Source: Phaeosaccion multiseriatum (lineage: Eukaryota; Ochrophyta, other classes). From it: a stretch of DNA of 64,000 bases. This document shows positions 45,501-55,954 of this stretch, piece after piece. Location of the stretch: assembly GCA_965112735.1 (NCBI GenBank), contig OZ218963.1, positions 1,364,001-1,428,000 on the forward strand, in the 5' to 3' direction. A program made the translations under genes and the position numbers. A model generated the notes under the pieces. The model was not told the origin of the DNA. It saw nothing but the letters and a program-made list of their open reading frames with translations, and made no database searches. The stretch's first letter is position 1; the number at the start of each line of letters is the position of its first letter.

Positions 45501-46328
45501 GGTGCCAACGCCGCTACCACTACCGCTGCTGCTGCTGCTGCTGCTGCTGCCGCTCTCTATCGATCGAGATCGCAATCCCTTGTTTTGGCCCTGTCCCGCT
45601 TCCCCCCGTCTACTCGGAGATGCCAGGGCGTGAAAGACGCCGGGCTGCTGGTCCTCCCCCAGCCCCCCTGCCCCTGTCTGCTGCTGCTGCTGCTGCTGTT
45701 CCGCGTCACTCGCATTACTGGCGGTGCGGCCCCCTCTTTCCATGAGCTCTATACCTGCGCCTTTTGGTAAGAAGTGGCCCCGGTCACGACCTCTCTCTTC
45801 CTGCTGAGTCGACGACGTAGCAGCTACTCGGCCCTTCAGTGCGTGTCTGAGCCGCGCCGCCTCGTCCTGCAGGCCCTCAAGCTCCACTGCGCAGGAGCGG
45901 TACTCCTGCTCCAAGAATAACCACAGCTGATGGACTTCCCTCCGTAGCTCGTATGCAAAGGCCCTGGTAGCCGGCGCCGCGAAGGTTATTCCCTCGCCCC
46001 TTGCCCCCTCCATGTTCAGACTCAGACTCTGACCGTCTTCCGCACCAGCGCCCAGGAGCAGCAGCAGCGGAGACGGTGCATCGCGATCCCCCTCCTCTCC
46101 TACTTCTGTTCCCGACACTACAGCTGCTGCTGGTGGCGCAACTTGCGGTGCCGCTGCCATGGAAGGGTGGTCATCGTAAGGGTCGGGCGGGTCGTCCACC
46201 AACCGGTTCCGGAGAGCGGTGTAGTCTAGGCAGTGGCGGTAGTAAGGCCGCAGTTCAACATGGCTCGCATGAGCAAACCGGCCCATGGATGGTGTAGCCG
46301 CTCTGTCTGGCCCTGTGTCCCACGTCAA
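41774..46328 (-). CDS. SPX-EXS phosphate exporter (XPR1/PHO1/SYG1 family)
   Basis: Integral membrane phosphate exporter gated by inositol pyrophosphate binding to its SPX domain. Four exons, in phase: 44895-46328, 44503-44597, 43099-43854 and 41774-42515 (1,008 residues). The SPX part is spread through exon 1: HVELRPYYRHCLDYTALRNR at the start, a middle helix YELRREVHQLWLFLEQEYRS, and KLYDHCHRLLTFKMVNYEAC, separated by Ala/Gly/Ser-rich inserts. Exons 2-4 give the membrane and EXS parts: NLVLLVWCWGAQIWVWRRFG, FPLLLLLYMMHRFLTPWKRK, HIGNQPAFSHGLVPLL, RRSFETGERWPHLGNALKYA, then across the splice TLYQYCWDIFMDWDLL (canonical EXS YxWDxxxDW) and FIL-RFFWTVSIIPENY. The start could be the second Met (MGRFAHASH). 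The last intron contains 115 GAA triplets. Gene identity is clear; the ortholog within the family is not. Confidence 0.92.
42712..43056. repeat. Pure (GAA)115 triplet repeat in SPX-EXS intron
   Basis: 345 bp of uninterrupted GAA on the plus strand, TTC in the sense of the gene. The intron runs from donor 43098 to acceptor 42516, so the repeat starts about 40 nt inside the donor. Long GAA/TTC tracts form triplexes (R-loop/H-DNA) and impair transcription in other eukaryotes. Confidence 0.97.
43887..44035. repeat. (GGGTCA)n hexanucleotide tract
   Basis: About 24 imperfect units in the SPX-EXS intron upstream of exon 43099-43854, followed by a (CA)n tract at about 44104-44200. Another G-triplet hexamer with G-quadruplex potential. 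Confidence 0.9.
44690..44860. repeat. (CCT)n triplet tract beside SPX-EXS exon 1 donor
   Basis: CTC/TCC triplets with CTTTC breaks, in the intron between exons 44895-46328 and 44503-44597. Confidence 0.9.
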
Positions 46329-47715
46329 CCATGAGAAGCAGGAGGGGAATTTCGTATATTACACCCTTAAGTGCCATCTATGGTTGTCTAAAAGTAATGT
46401 CTCACCGCCCAGGGGAACTTTGCGAGGTCGTATCCCTCCGACTCATCTCCCCATCGGAACAAACAAAGTTGATTCCAGCCAGGCAGAGCAGGAGGGGAGG
46501 AGAGAATGAAAAAGTTTGAGTTCCAGCTTATTATTTTTGCTGAGGGCAAAGTGACGTGACGTGTATGCGCGAGTGCGCGCGTGTGTGAGTGAGTGAGTAA
46601 AGGAATAAGGGCGCGAGTGAGCGAGTGAGTGAGTGAGGCGAGTGAGGGAGTGAAGGAGGAGGGAGGAAGGGGGACGAGAGAGGGGCCAAGGCCATCTGTC
46701 GCGAAGCCAGCCTAGGCAGGCTAATGAGTATGAAGCCCCAATCAACTGGGCTGAAACCCGTCCAACACTAAAGTAACCCTGGATAGCCGATGCCAGCTGT
46801 ACCATGCTCAAGCAAAAGCGCGTCAGGGGCTGGCGGAACAAGCCCACCACTGACACCGCAGGCGCAGCGCGGCTGGTCGGTTGGTAGCAGTCAAAGCCGG
46901 CTGACGCTGGCGATAGCAGATGGCAGATGGCACGTCACGGATCGAATAAGTAAGCGTTTTTTTCGAAACAAGCCGCAGCCCTCTAATACTCTGCCTCGTA
47001 GTGTCACCAACCCCCCCCCCTCTCTCCCGCCCGGCCGCCCAACCAGCCAGCGCCCCGTCACTAGTAGCGCTTCCCCCCCCCCCCCTCCCCAGCAGAGGCC
47101 CACTCCTCCCCCCTTCTTTGCAGCGGCTGCCAAAAGCACGCAGCCCTCAGTTTATCTGTTCACTCAGTTGATCTGTTCGCGTCGCCTCCCAGTCCCCCAA
47201 ACTCATCGCCTCGGTGCCTGACTCGTCTGTCCTGTCCTGCCTTCTCTCCCCAAGCTTTCTACGTCATGCTCTCTTGCGTCATGCCTCGTCTGGCTGCCCT
47301 TCGGCTGCCCTTGGTGCCCTTCAACGGCACCCGAGCCAGCCCATGAGTGCGCTTCACCAGTTTCGTCACCTCCTCAACCAGCAGCCAAGGAGGGCTGGCC
47401 TGGCGGGACGGGGTTGCCCGCTATGCGCCACAGCCAATCTACCCTGGCGTCAGGGCATGTACTAGCTAAGTCTGGCACTGCGACTTTGGGGGGGGGGGTG
47501 GAGGGGGGGGATGCCATGTGGGCAAGACCAGTGACCACAGCCCACCAAGGAGGAGAAGACCGATCGATCAATGAATGAGATCGATGTGCTTCTCTTCTGT
47601 CTGCCCAACCTAGCCGACAGCTATCGACCGATATTGAGTATCGAATACATATATCGAAGGCCTCGACATGGAGCTACACTTGCTCTCCCTGGCTGTCGAT
47701 ATACACCACCATTGA

Positions 47716-47978
47716 AATCGGCTCCAGGCGAGGTTTCTCGGGCTTTAGGCTTCTGGGCCGTAGCCCCCTCCAGGCTTCGGGCTTCTGGCCGCAGGCCAGT
47801 GGTCAGGCTTCAGGCTTCTCAGGCTGGGAGAAAAATGGGGGACTTGGGCAGGCTTCTCGCTACTTTCTGCAGGCTCCTGGCCGCAGGCCAGCCGCAGGCT
47901 TCTTACTTTCGGCCGCAGGCCGCCGCAGGCTTCTGCTTTATCGGGGGCCCGAGAAACCTCGCCTGCCTGGAGCCGATT
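47716..47978. mobile_element. Candidate non-autonomous element with 28-bp inverted termini (263 bp)
   Basis: The left arm AATCGGCTCCAGGC plus GAGGTTTCTCGGGC (47716-47743) is mirrored at 47947-47978 with one 4-nt insertion. The interior has repeated CAGGCTTCTGGCCGCAGGCC words and no open frame of note. No target duplication was recognised, partly because the right side runs into the GGAA array. Confidence 0.6.
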
Positions 47979-48309
47979 GAAAGAAAGAAAGAAGGAAGGA
48001 AGGAAGGAAGGAAGGAGGGAAGGAAGGAAGGAAGGAAGGAAGGAAGGAAGGAAGGAAGGAAGGAAGGAAGGAAGGAAGGAAGGAAGGAAGGAAGGAAGGA
48101 AGGAAGGAAGGAAGGAAGGAAGGAAGGAAGGAAGGAAGGAAGGAAGGAAGGAAGGAAGGAAGGAAGGAAGGAAGGAAGGAAGGAAGGAAGGAAGGAAGGA
48201 AGGAAGGAAGGAAGGAAGGAAGGAAGGAAGGAAGGAAGGAAGGAAGGAAGGAAGGAAGGAAGGAAGGAAGGAAGGAAGGAAGGAAGGAAGGAAGGAAGGA
48301 AGGAAGGAC
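47979..48309. repeat. (GGAA)n microsatellite, about 80 units
   Basis: Starts as GAAA units, then almost pure GGAA from about 48018 to 48308. It starts right at the outer end of the inverted-repeat element. Confidence 0.95.
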
Positions 48310-48455
48310 GGAAGGATAGAAGACATTAGGTCATACTCCACTATCATCCCATGCTATCCGAGCGAGCCCCGTCTCCATCAGGCCTTGGCCGAATCAAGAG
48401 GCCCAAGTCAAATCTGTCAATCAATCAGCCCAGGAGACCCAATCAGCCAGGTGAA

Positions 48456-48562
48456 GGGGAACGTCATGAAGAGGGCAACGTCGAGCTGCTGCAGCAGCAT
48501 CTCTGCCCGCATCGCCTCGTACTCGTCCCCTTCCGGTGCCTGGATGAAGCTCAGAAGCAGAT
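48456..48562 (-). other. Orphan exon-like open stretch
   Basis: The minus strand reads SFIQAPEGDEYEAMRAEMLL then QQLDVALFMT without the simple-sequence bias of the surroundings, after a possible acceptor (TTCTGAG). A donor GTTCCC follows FMT. No neighbouring exon or family was recognised; it could be a relic, an alternative 5' exon of SPX-EXS, or chance. Confidence 0.3.
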
Positions 48563-48959
48563 GAATTGTTCAAAGGGTAGGAGGGAGTGAGGGGGAGTGA
48601 GTGAGTGAGTGACGGAGTGCGTGAGTGAGTGAGTGAGTGATTGAGAGATAGAGTGAGTGAGTATACGTGAGTACGTGAGTGATTGAGTGAGTGAGTAAGT
48701 GAGTGAGTTATATTTATTTGTACCGAAGTATATAATTATAAAAAAAAAGGAGGAGAGAGTGGGAGGAGGGAAGGAAGAAAATTTACGAAGATTACGTAAC
48801 CATTCGGGCTCAAATCTGAAACGCCAATCGTGATTTCCCCAACCTTTTCCCATAGTTGGAAAAGGTTAGAGCCCCGCTTTCCCTTTAACCACAGTGAAGC
48901 TGAGGCGCGGGGAGGGAGAGAGAGCAAACTTCAATCAGTTCTGGCGTGGGCCGACAGAG

Positions 48960-50172
48960 ATGGCCTCTCCTATTTGCACTTCCCCGGGATGTACAACAGT
49001 GTCGACCTATTTCGGTCCGGAAGGGGCTCCCGAGTGGGAAGAGGGCAAGACTTACGGATCTCCTAAGGGGCCGGACGATGAAGGTAACATTGGGCTACCA
49101 CCCCCATCACGAGGTGCTATTCCACGCTTCCTCCATCTGTTCAGGCGCGGCTTACTGATTCACTCCTATTGCTGGTCTTTCTTCCCTTCCTTTCGTATTT
49201 TTGTGTATGCATCATACTTTGTTTCCCACCAGGTCGTGTCAAGGCACTGAGGGATTGTGGCATACTGGACCTTGCCCCGCAGCCCAACTTCGACAGCGTT
49301 ACACGTTTGGCTGCTGATCTATTGAAGTTTCCCATTTGCTTAATATCCTTGGTGGATGCGGACAGGCAGTGGTTTCTGAGCAGACAGGTACGAGCGAAGG
49401 ACGTGGAGTGTGCCGTCTCCTCTCCCTCAAAGTATAGTCAATACTCACTTGTGTGTTGCTGCTCCTTCTACTTGGCTGTTCCCAGGGCTTGGCTGCTCCG
49501 GAAACACCACAAAGTCAGGCATGTGAGTGCCACATGGTAGTACTAGAGCAGAGGCATCTGCGTCCTTGGTTCCCAAGCCCGCCTCACCCTTGCGTGATTT
49601 TCTACTTGCTGTCCTCCCACAGTCTGTGCGTATTTGATGCTTCCAGACGCGCCCGACCTTCTCGTGGTACCGAACGCCAGCACGGACAGGCGCTTCAAGA
49701 ACAACCCCCTCGTCACCGGCCCGCCGAACATTATGTTCTATGCAGGGGCGCCTGTGTACCTGGCAGACGGAACCAAAGCAGGAACTCTCTGCGTCATCGA
49801 TACTGTAACGAGGTGAGCTTTATATGCTGTGTGCAAGGAAAAGTGGCCACTGGGGTCGGATCTCGCTCACCCTCACCCCACTCACTCGCCTCCCACCCTT
49901 CTTGACCCCTTTCTCCCTCGTCGTCTAGGACGTTTGCCCAAAAGGAGATGACTAGCTTAATCGACATGGCCGGCTTAGTCTCCTCGCAAATACAGCTCAG
50001 ACAGGCGCGCGAGAGGTGTGCAAAACTTGAGTCGGAGCAAGAGATGATGGGCAGCAAGTCCATCGCGGCAGTGGACGCTTCCTCTCCTCCTGGGCCCCTT
50101 CGAGCGGTCAGGCAGCTCTTGGACAGAGTCATGGGAAGACAAGAAAAGAGCGCCAGCAAGGTGTATCCTTGA
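48960..50172 (+). CDS. GAF-domain protein
   Basis: Single GAF domain of the bacterial-like stand-alone sensor type, 249 residues. Exons 48960-49083, 49233-49387, 49486-49522, 49623-49812 and 49929-50172 (TGA) join in phase. Signatures: VKALRDCGILDLAPQPNFDS, RLAADLLKFPICLISLVDAD, RQWFLSR, ETPQSQAFCAY, LLVVPNASTDRRFKNNPLVT, GPPNIMFYAGAPVY and GTLCVIDTVTR. These fit the GAF subgroup found N-terminal to bacterial GGDEF or histidine-kinase domains, but here only a helical tail (SSQIQLRQARERCAKLESEQ) follows. No His kinase or cyclase is present, so a small-ligand or redox sensing role is inference only. The 37-nt exon at 49486 is needed to bridge the domain. A decayed copy of the last exon lies at 3785-4010. 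Confidence 0.88.
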
Positions 50173-51423
50173 CCGCGACTCCACACCCCTAAATGCCTGC
50201 TTGCCCAGTGCGTCAGTCGGTGCTTGACACCGTCTCGGCTCTTTGAGGTCGAAACAACGAGCGGGCAGCGAATACTACGCACGTTGGTGTAGTGGCTCCT
50301 CTACTCTTCCTCCTTTCGGTTCCGACGGCGGAGGCGCCACTGTCCTCGACACACGCGGACCTCATGCGGAATGGAACGAAGTCGAACGTCTCGTTGCTTG
50401 GCAGCATGGCAGCTCTGGCAGCACCGTTGTGGGCGTAACAACCCGACAACCCACCTAGCCTAGAGGACGGAACTAGAGCTCCGTGGGGGCTTTGTTCTTG
50501 GCTCGAGCTCTCTTGTTGTCTTGTTCTGGACTAGTTGTTTGCTTTCCGACCTTCCTCCCGCCTCTGCATCTCATGATAGTGTTAGTACATCCATCAAAAG
50601 TAAACAATACCTCCCGTGCTTGAGTGAGTGTCGGAAAGGACGAGAAAGAACACGCCGAGGCCACCTGCTCATGTGCTGTCATCGCGGGAAACAAGTAATG
50701 TATTGCAAATGGATCCCCTCTAAGGAAGGAACTCAACACTTTCCCACTCGGCTCTTAAACAGCCGCCACGTTCGTACGTGACGCTCTAGCGACCCTTAAT
50801 GTCTACACGCTGTGAGATAGCACCTTGTCCTTCCTGTGTAGGTGCTGCTGACGCCTGACTGCGCCCCTCGACGACAGGCGTATCGTAATGTGTCGGTCGG
50901 AAGGAGGACTAAAGAGAAGGGGCATGTATTCGTATATTTCAGCAGCTAATCGAGCCCTCTGTGCTGCTGTGTGTCAGTGTCAGTGTGTCACTTTTCGGCC
51001 CTGGAAAGGTTACAGTATTCGCCGACCATAATCAGTAATCAGGCCGGCTGACGCCGGCCGTAATCAGTAATCAGGCCGGCTGGCGCCGGCCGTAGCCCTA
51101 ATCAGTAATCAGATAACCTTGGTGAAGGGCCGACACTTTGCCAGTGTGCCAGTGTGCCGGTTGCTCAGTTGTTGTACGAAGGGACATGCAGAGCGGGGGT
51201 GGAGGTTGGAGGCATCGCGGTGGAAGAGGTCAGCGGCTCATGTTTGCCTGTGCTCGAGCCACCACAGAAACAAAGGATGTAGCCCACCTTTTCGAGGGCT
51301 CGCAGACACCCGTTCGAAGGCATAGTGAATGAATGGGTACAATATCAGTGGAGTGATAACCATTCACCCATTGTGAGTACGCCACAGAGCCCCATTCTGT
51401 TTTCACCCACTCACGCACACACA

Positions 51424-51467
<44 letters not shown>

Positions 51468-51528
51468 GTTGTCAGTTGGGGGGAGCGGATTCGAAGGCGA
51501 TCAAAACACTTCCTTTCCCTGCTTTTTT
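50173..51528. other. Spacer between GAF and CLEC16A genes
   Basis: The GAF 3' flank (to about 50265) is shared with the inverted relic at 3785-4010. The rest is unique sequence except a 32-bp tandem repeat at 51029-51112 and a (CA)n tract at 51437-51467 shortly before CLEC16A. No gene or tRNA is recognised; the GTTGGTGTAGTGG word near 50284 resembles an A box but lacks a T arm. Confidence 0.55.
51029..51112. repeat. 32-bp tandem repeat with palindromic core, 2.4 copies
   Basis: Unit TAATCAGTAATCAGGCCGGC plus TG(A/G)CGCCGGCCG, two full copies and the first 14 bp of a third. The GCCGGCTGGCGCCGGC core is a near-perfect palindrome like that of the 3652-3736 foldback. Confidence 0.85.
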
Positions 51529-53802
51529 ATGCTCAGCATCCCCTCGCTACTCGCTCGAGCCAATGCTAAGGCTCGGGAGCTGACGCAGGCGGTCCAGCAG
51601 CAACATGGGGGGGGGGGCAGGAGACATCAGCAGCGAGGAGGAGGGGGAGGAGGAGGAGGCGGAGGTGGCGAAGCAGGGCAGGCTGGTCAGTCGCTGGAGC
51701 ATCTGAAGGCGCTGCACAGCCAGGTACAGCAACAGTGAGAGGAAGTGGTGCTCTGGTCTCTGTCCTCAAGGTAGTGAGTGGGGTGAACTTTCATAGGTCC
51801 TACCACAGATGACACCTAATTCCCGCTCATCCCCACCTTCGCTCCCACCCCTGCTGACCTTGCGTCGTCCTGCCACCCTTATTATATCTCCACACGTGTT
51901 TGCCGACTGCATGGCGCAGCTGCAAGGGATCCTTGTTTGTCGACCAGGAACCGCCCCCCCAACTCCCTCTTCTTCTGCCACTGCTGGCTTGGCTCCCAGT
52001 CAGAAAAGTGATGATGGGGTGAGTGGTGATGGTGGTGGTGGAGTCTTGCAATCTCCTCAGCAGCAGCAGCAGCAGCAGCATGGGGTGTCTCCAAACGAAC
52101 ACCACTTGAAGAGGGAAGGTCGTCTCATCGAGTGTCTGAGGGGTCTGTCTGAGCTCGTGGCTTATGCCGAAGCCGCCGGAGACTCCACTTTCATCGAGTT
52201 CTTTTGCGAGAAGGGCATGCTCGAAACCTTCGTCGATGTGGCGGTGGGCTCCCGGGAGGGCTTCGGCATCGGTGAGTGAGTGAGTGAGTGAGCAAGTAAG
52301 TGAGTGAGCTGCTGAGAGCAGTACCGTCTTTGGCGTTGAAGATGCTAAGGCGGCGCCAGGAGATAGACATCAAAGCATGACAGAAGAGTAAAGACCGGGA
52401 ATACCACCCACTCGCGCCTCCCTCCGTTCTTTCGTCCAATGCGAACTAATACGTTCCAGCCCGCACCCCCCCCCCCTCCGGCCCCTCCTTTTTATTCTTC
52501 CTGCACCCCGACACCCACGCAGCGGTCAAGACCCAAGTGGTTCAGTCCCTGAGCATCCTGGTACAGAACGTTCGTAGCCTGACGAGCCTCTACCTCATGC
52601 TCTCCAACAATCACATCAACAGACTCATTCAGAGCGGCGGCGTGTACTCGAGTAAGTTGGGACAAAAAGCAAGGCAAAGGAGGAGGATGGATGGTACCTT
52701 GAGCGAGGGTGCGTGTGCGGCAGGAAAGAGAGGGAAAGAGAGAAGAAGAGAGATGCGAATGGGAGGAGCGCAAGGGAAGAAGAGTAGAGGTAGGAGAGCA
52801 CACGTCACACACTTCGTGCTACTTTTTTGCGTTGAATCCCTCCCTTCCTCCCCTCACTCCCTGCCTCCCTCCCCTTCCCTCCCCTCCCCCCCCCTCCTCC
52901 CTCTCTCGCTCCCTCTCTCGCTCCCTCTCTCGCTCCCTCCCTCCCTCCCTCCCCCCCTCCCTCCCCTCCCCTCCTCCCTTCCTCGCTCCCTCCCTCTCTC
53001 GCTCCCTCCCTCCCTCCCTACCTACCAACCTGCCTACCAACCTACCTACCCACCTACCCACCCACCTACCTACCTACCTACCTACCTACCTACCTACCTG
53101 CCTCCCTTCCTACCTACCTACCTACCTACCTACGTACCTACCTACCTGCCTACCTACCTACCTACCTACGTACCTACCTACCTATCTACCTACCTACCTA
53201 CCTACATACGTACCTATATACCACTCCACCTGGACCAAGCGCAGCTGACGAGGAGTTCCTGAGCCATTACGTGTCTTTTCTCAAAGCAATTAGTGTGAGG
53301 CTGGGCAAGCAGACCATTCAGTTCTTCCTCGACACAAAGGTAAGGCCGGCAGTATCAGTAGGTATGCACACACCATCGCATGTGTTGTCCGCCTCTCCCG
53401 GTCTCCGGGTCTGCTCTAACTTATTCTGGGGAAGTGTCTGCCCATCACACACTTTTGCCCCCGAAACTGTTCGTTGCTGCTGATGCTCTGCTGAAACCGA
53501 TGTATTCTCATACAACATGTCATCTCTCTCTTCCTCTGTCGTTCTTTCTCTTTCTGTCTTTTACTCTCTCTCTCTCTCTCCCTCCCTCTTTTACTCTCTC
53601 TCTCTCTCTTCCTACAGGTCAACAGCGCTACACACCAGCACGGCCGTGCCCAAGGCTGGTCGTTTCCTCTCTTCACGCGCACCCTGCCCCTCATCAACCA
53701 TCAAGATGCCCTCGTGCGGACGGCTGCCCTCACCATCTTGCTGCACATGTTCAGCATTCGAGATGTCAACATCAGACTCTTCCTCGCTGTTCCCCATGTA
53801 TG

Positions 53803-53834
<32 letters not shown>

Positions 53835-55913
53835 TGTATGTATGTACGTACGTATGTATGTATGTATGTGCGGATATATGTATGCGTTTATGTGTGTATT
53901 TATGTATGTGGATCCTTCTCTTCGTTGCCTCTCTCTTGGCGACGCTCCGTCAGCCAACGCGCCCTCTTGCCTTAAGTGGTCGGCTTGTGTGTGCGGTGCT
54001 CTCTTGTTGTTACATGGGAAAGATGGGGAGAATGGTCTGTGCGCTGTGGGTTTCTGCGGACAGGTACAGCCAGCAGCTCTCTATAGAGAATGTATTAGTC
54101 TCTCTTCTTACCAGTGCTAGGGGGTGCATACACACCTCCTCCTTCTCTGTCGCTGCTTGCCAGAATGAAAACCTGCACCCACCCATTGACTTACTACACC
54201 CACCCACCCATCAACTTACTACACCCACCACCACATAGTAACCTTTGCATAACGTCCATCACACCACCTGGCTGCCCCTCTGTTCACAGAACTATGGGCG
54301 TGTGTTTAACCAACTTGCGGTGCTGGGCCAAGACGCATACTCGCAGCTCCTCTGCAGAGTCTGGGAGGCGCGTGAGAAGTCATCCGCATGGGTCAACGGT
54401 AGCCCTCCTCGTCCTCCTCCTCCTGGCACAAGGACAGACGCTTCATCTTCCGCGGCTGAAATGAAGGAAGAAGACCGCGGAATGCTGAGTGGAGCGGTGG
54501 CGGCCTTTGAGGACTACGTTTACTATTTGCAAGACCTACTGAGAATTATGGATCAGGGGGCTCTGTCACCGACCTATCCCTCTTCTCCCATCTCCGGGAT
54601 TGCTACGGATGGAGGAGCAGGAGCAGCAGCAGCAGCAGTTGATGATACAGCAGGAGCAGCAGCCGCCGCAGTAGCAGGCGGAGGAGGACGGAGGAGCGAT
54701 GCGAGTGGTGGTGACGGCCGTGAGAGGAGAGAGGAGAGTGGTGGTGACAGCAATGAGAGCAGAGGCGGGAGGAAGAATGGTAGCGGTGTATACAGTAGTG
54801 GAAAGGGGCAAGCAGAAGAAGGAGAAGAACAAGAACAAGAACAAGAACAAGAACAAGAAGTGGCAGTGGAGGTGGAGGTGGAGGGTGGTGGGGGGGCGAG
54901 TGAAAAGAGGGAAAGCGATGGCAGCCAAGCTGGGGAGGAGTCAAAGTCGTTGGTGGGGATCGAAGTAGGTACAGACAGGGATATAGACAAGAAGGTCCAG
55001 AGTGATGGGTCGGTGGCGGTAGAAGCGGAAACGGAAACTGGAACCGCGAAGGAGGAGGAGGAGGAGGAGGAGGAGGAGGAGGAGGAGGAGGAAGAGGAGG
55101 CGGAGGAGGAGGAGGAGGAGGAGGAGGAGGAGGAGGAGGAGGAGGAGGAGGAGGGGGAAAAGGAGGTGCCCGCTGACTCGGGAAGTAGAGCGACTTCTTC
55201 TCGGCGAAGGAAGGGAGGAGGGGAGGAGGAGCAAGAGCGGGAGGGAGACCGCGTCATGCAGGGGCTTATGGTGAAGCTTGTGGAGCACTTGATGAGGACT
55301 CTTGTAAGGCCTCTTGTGCTCGAAACGCTCGTGCAAAGTGAGTGAATGGCAGTGAAAGGGTTGGGGGAGGAGGGGAGGAGGGGGGAGGAGTAAATGAGTG
55401 TGGTGCAATGTGAGTGAGTGGGCCTTGCTTACCCCGTGTGTGTGCCGACCTGACCCACCAACCCCTCAGGCCTGCGACGAAAGATGGAGCTGGGTCACAG
55501 CGAGCACTGGGTTGGGGCGTCTCCCACCAACGCGAGGTCGCCGATGGACGAAGTGGAGCCGCAGGTGCTGAGGAGGGAGAGAAAGAGAAAGGAAACAGAG
55601 ATAAACAGACAGACAGACAGAGAGAGACAAGGACAGACAGAGAGAGAAGGACAGAAAGAGATAGACAGACAGACAGAGACAGAGAAAGAGGGAGAGACAG
55701 ACAGAGAGAGAGAAGGAGAGAGAGAGCGAAAAGACAGACAGAGAGAAAACTCAGAGAGAGGAGAGGATAGGAATGCCTTGCTTTGTGGTCTGAAGGAGCG
55801 AGTGACTTCGTCGACTGTTCCTGCGTGCTTGCTGCGAGAAGTGACTTCGTTGACATTTCCTGCGTGCTGCTTGTTGCGCGCTTTGGTATGGATGCCCCGT
55901 GTGGTCGCTCATG

Positions 55914-55954
<41 letters not shown>

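Larger units (their letters stand above)
46329..48959. other. 2.6-kb divergent spacer, SPX-EXS / GAF genes
   Basis: Holds both promoters. Visible content: GAGT-type repeats (46580-46640), a region at 46770-46930 with words shared with the 3652-3736 foldback (GATAGC, GCCAGCTG, GCGTCAGGGG), C runs near 47010 and 47076, an inverted-terminal-repeat element (47716-47978), a 320-bp GGAA array, an exon-like minus-strand frame (48456-48562), and GTGA repeats (48595-48710). No supported gene. Confidence 0.6.

Noticed and set aside
46790-47221. Plus-strand frame of 143 residues in the SPX-EXS/GAF spacer
   Set aside because: Composition is Pro/Ser/Arg with C-run-derived poly-Pro, no splice partners and no family features.
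47977-48347. Lys-Glu-Gly-Arg and Pro-Ser-Phe-Leu repeat proteins on both strands
   Set aside because: Translation of the GGAA microsatellite.
50278-50345. GTTGGTGTAGTGG and GGTTCCGACGG resembling tRNA A and B boxes
   Set aside because: The putative T stem does not pair and no acceptor stem is found.
53010-53225. CCTA repeats considered as interstitial telomere repeats
   Set aside because: The unit is a 4-mer (CCTA), not a known telomere unit such as CCCTAA or CCCTAAA.
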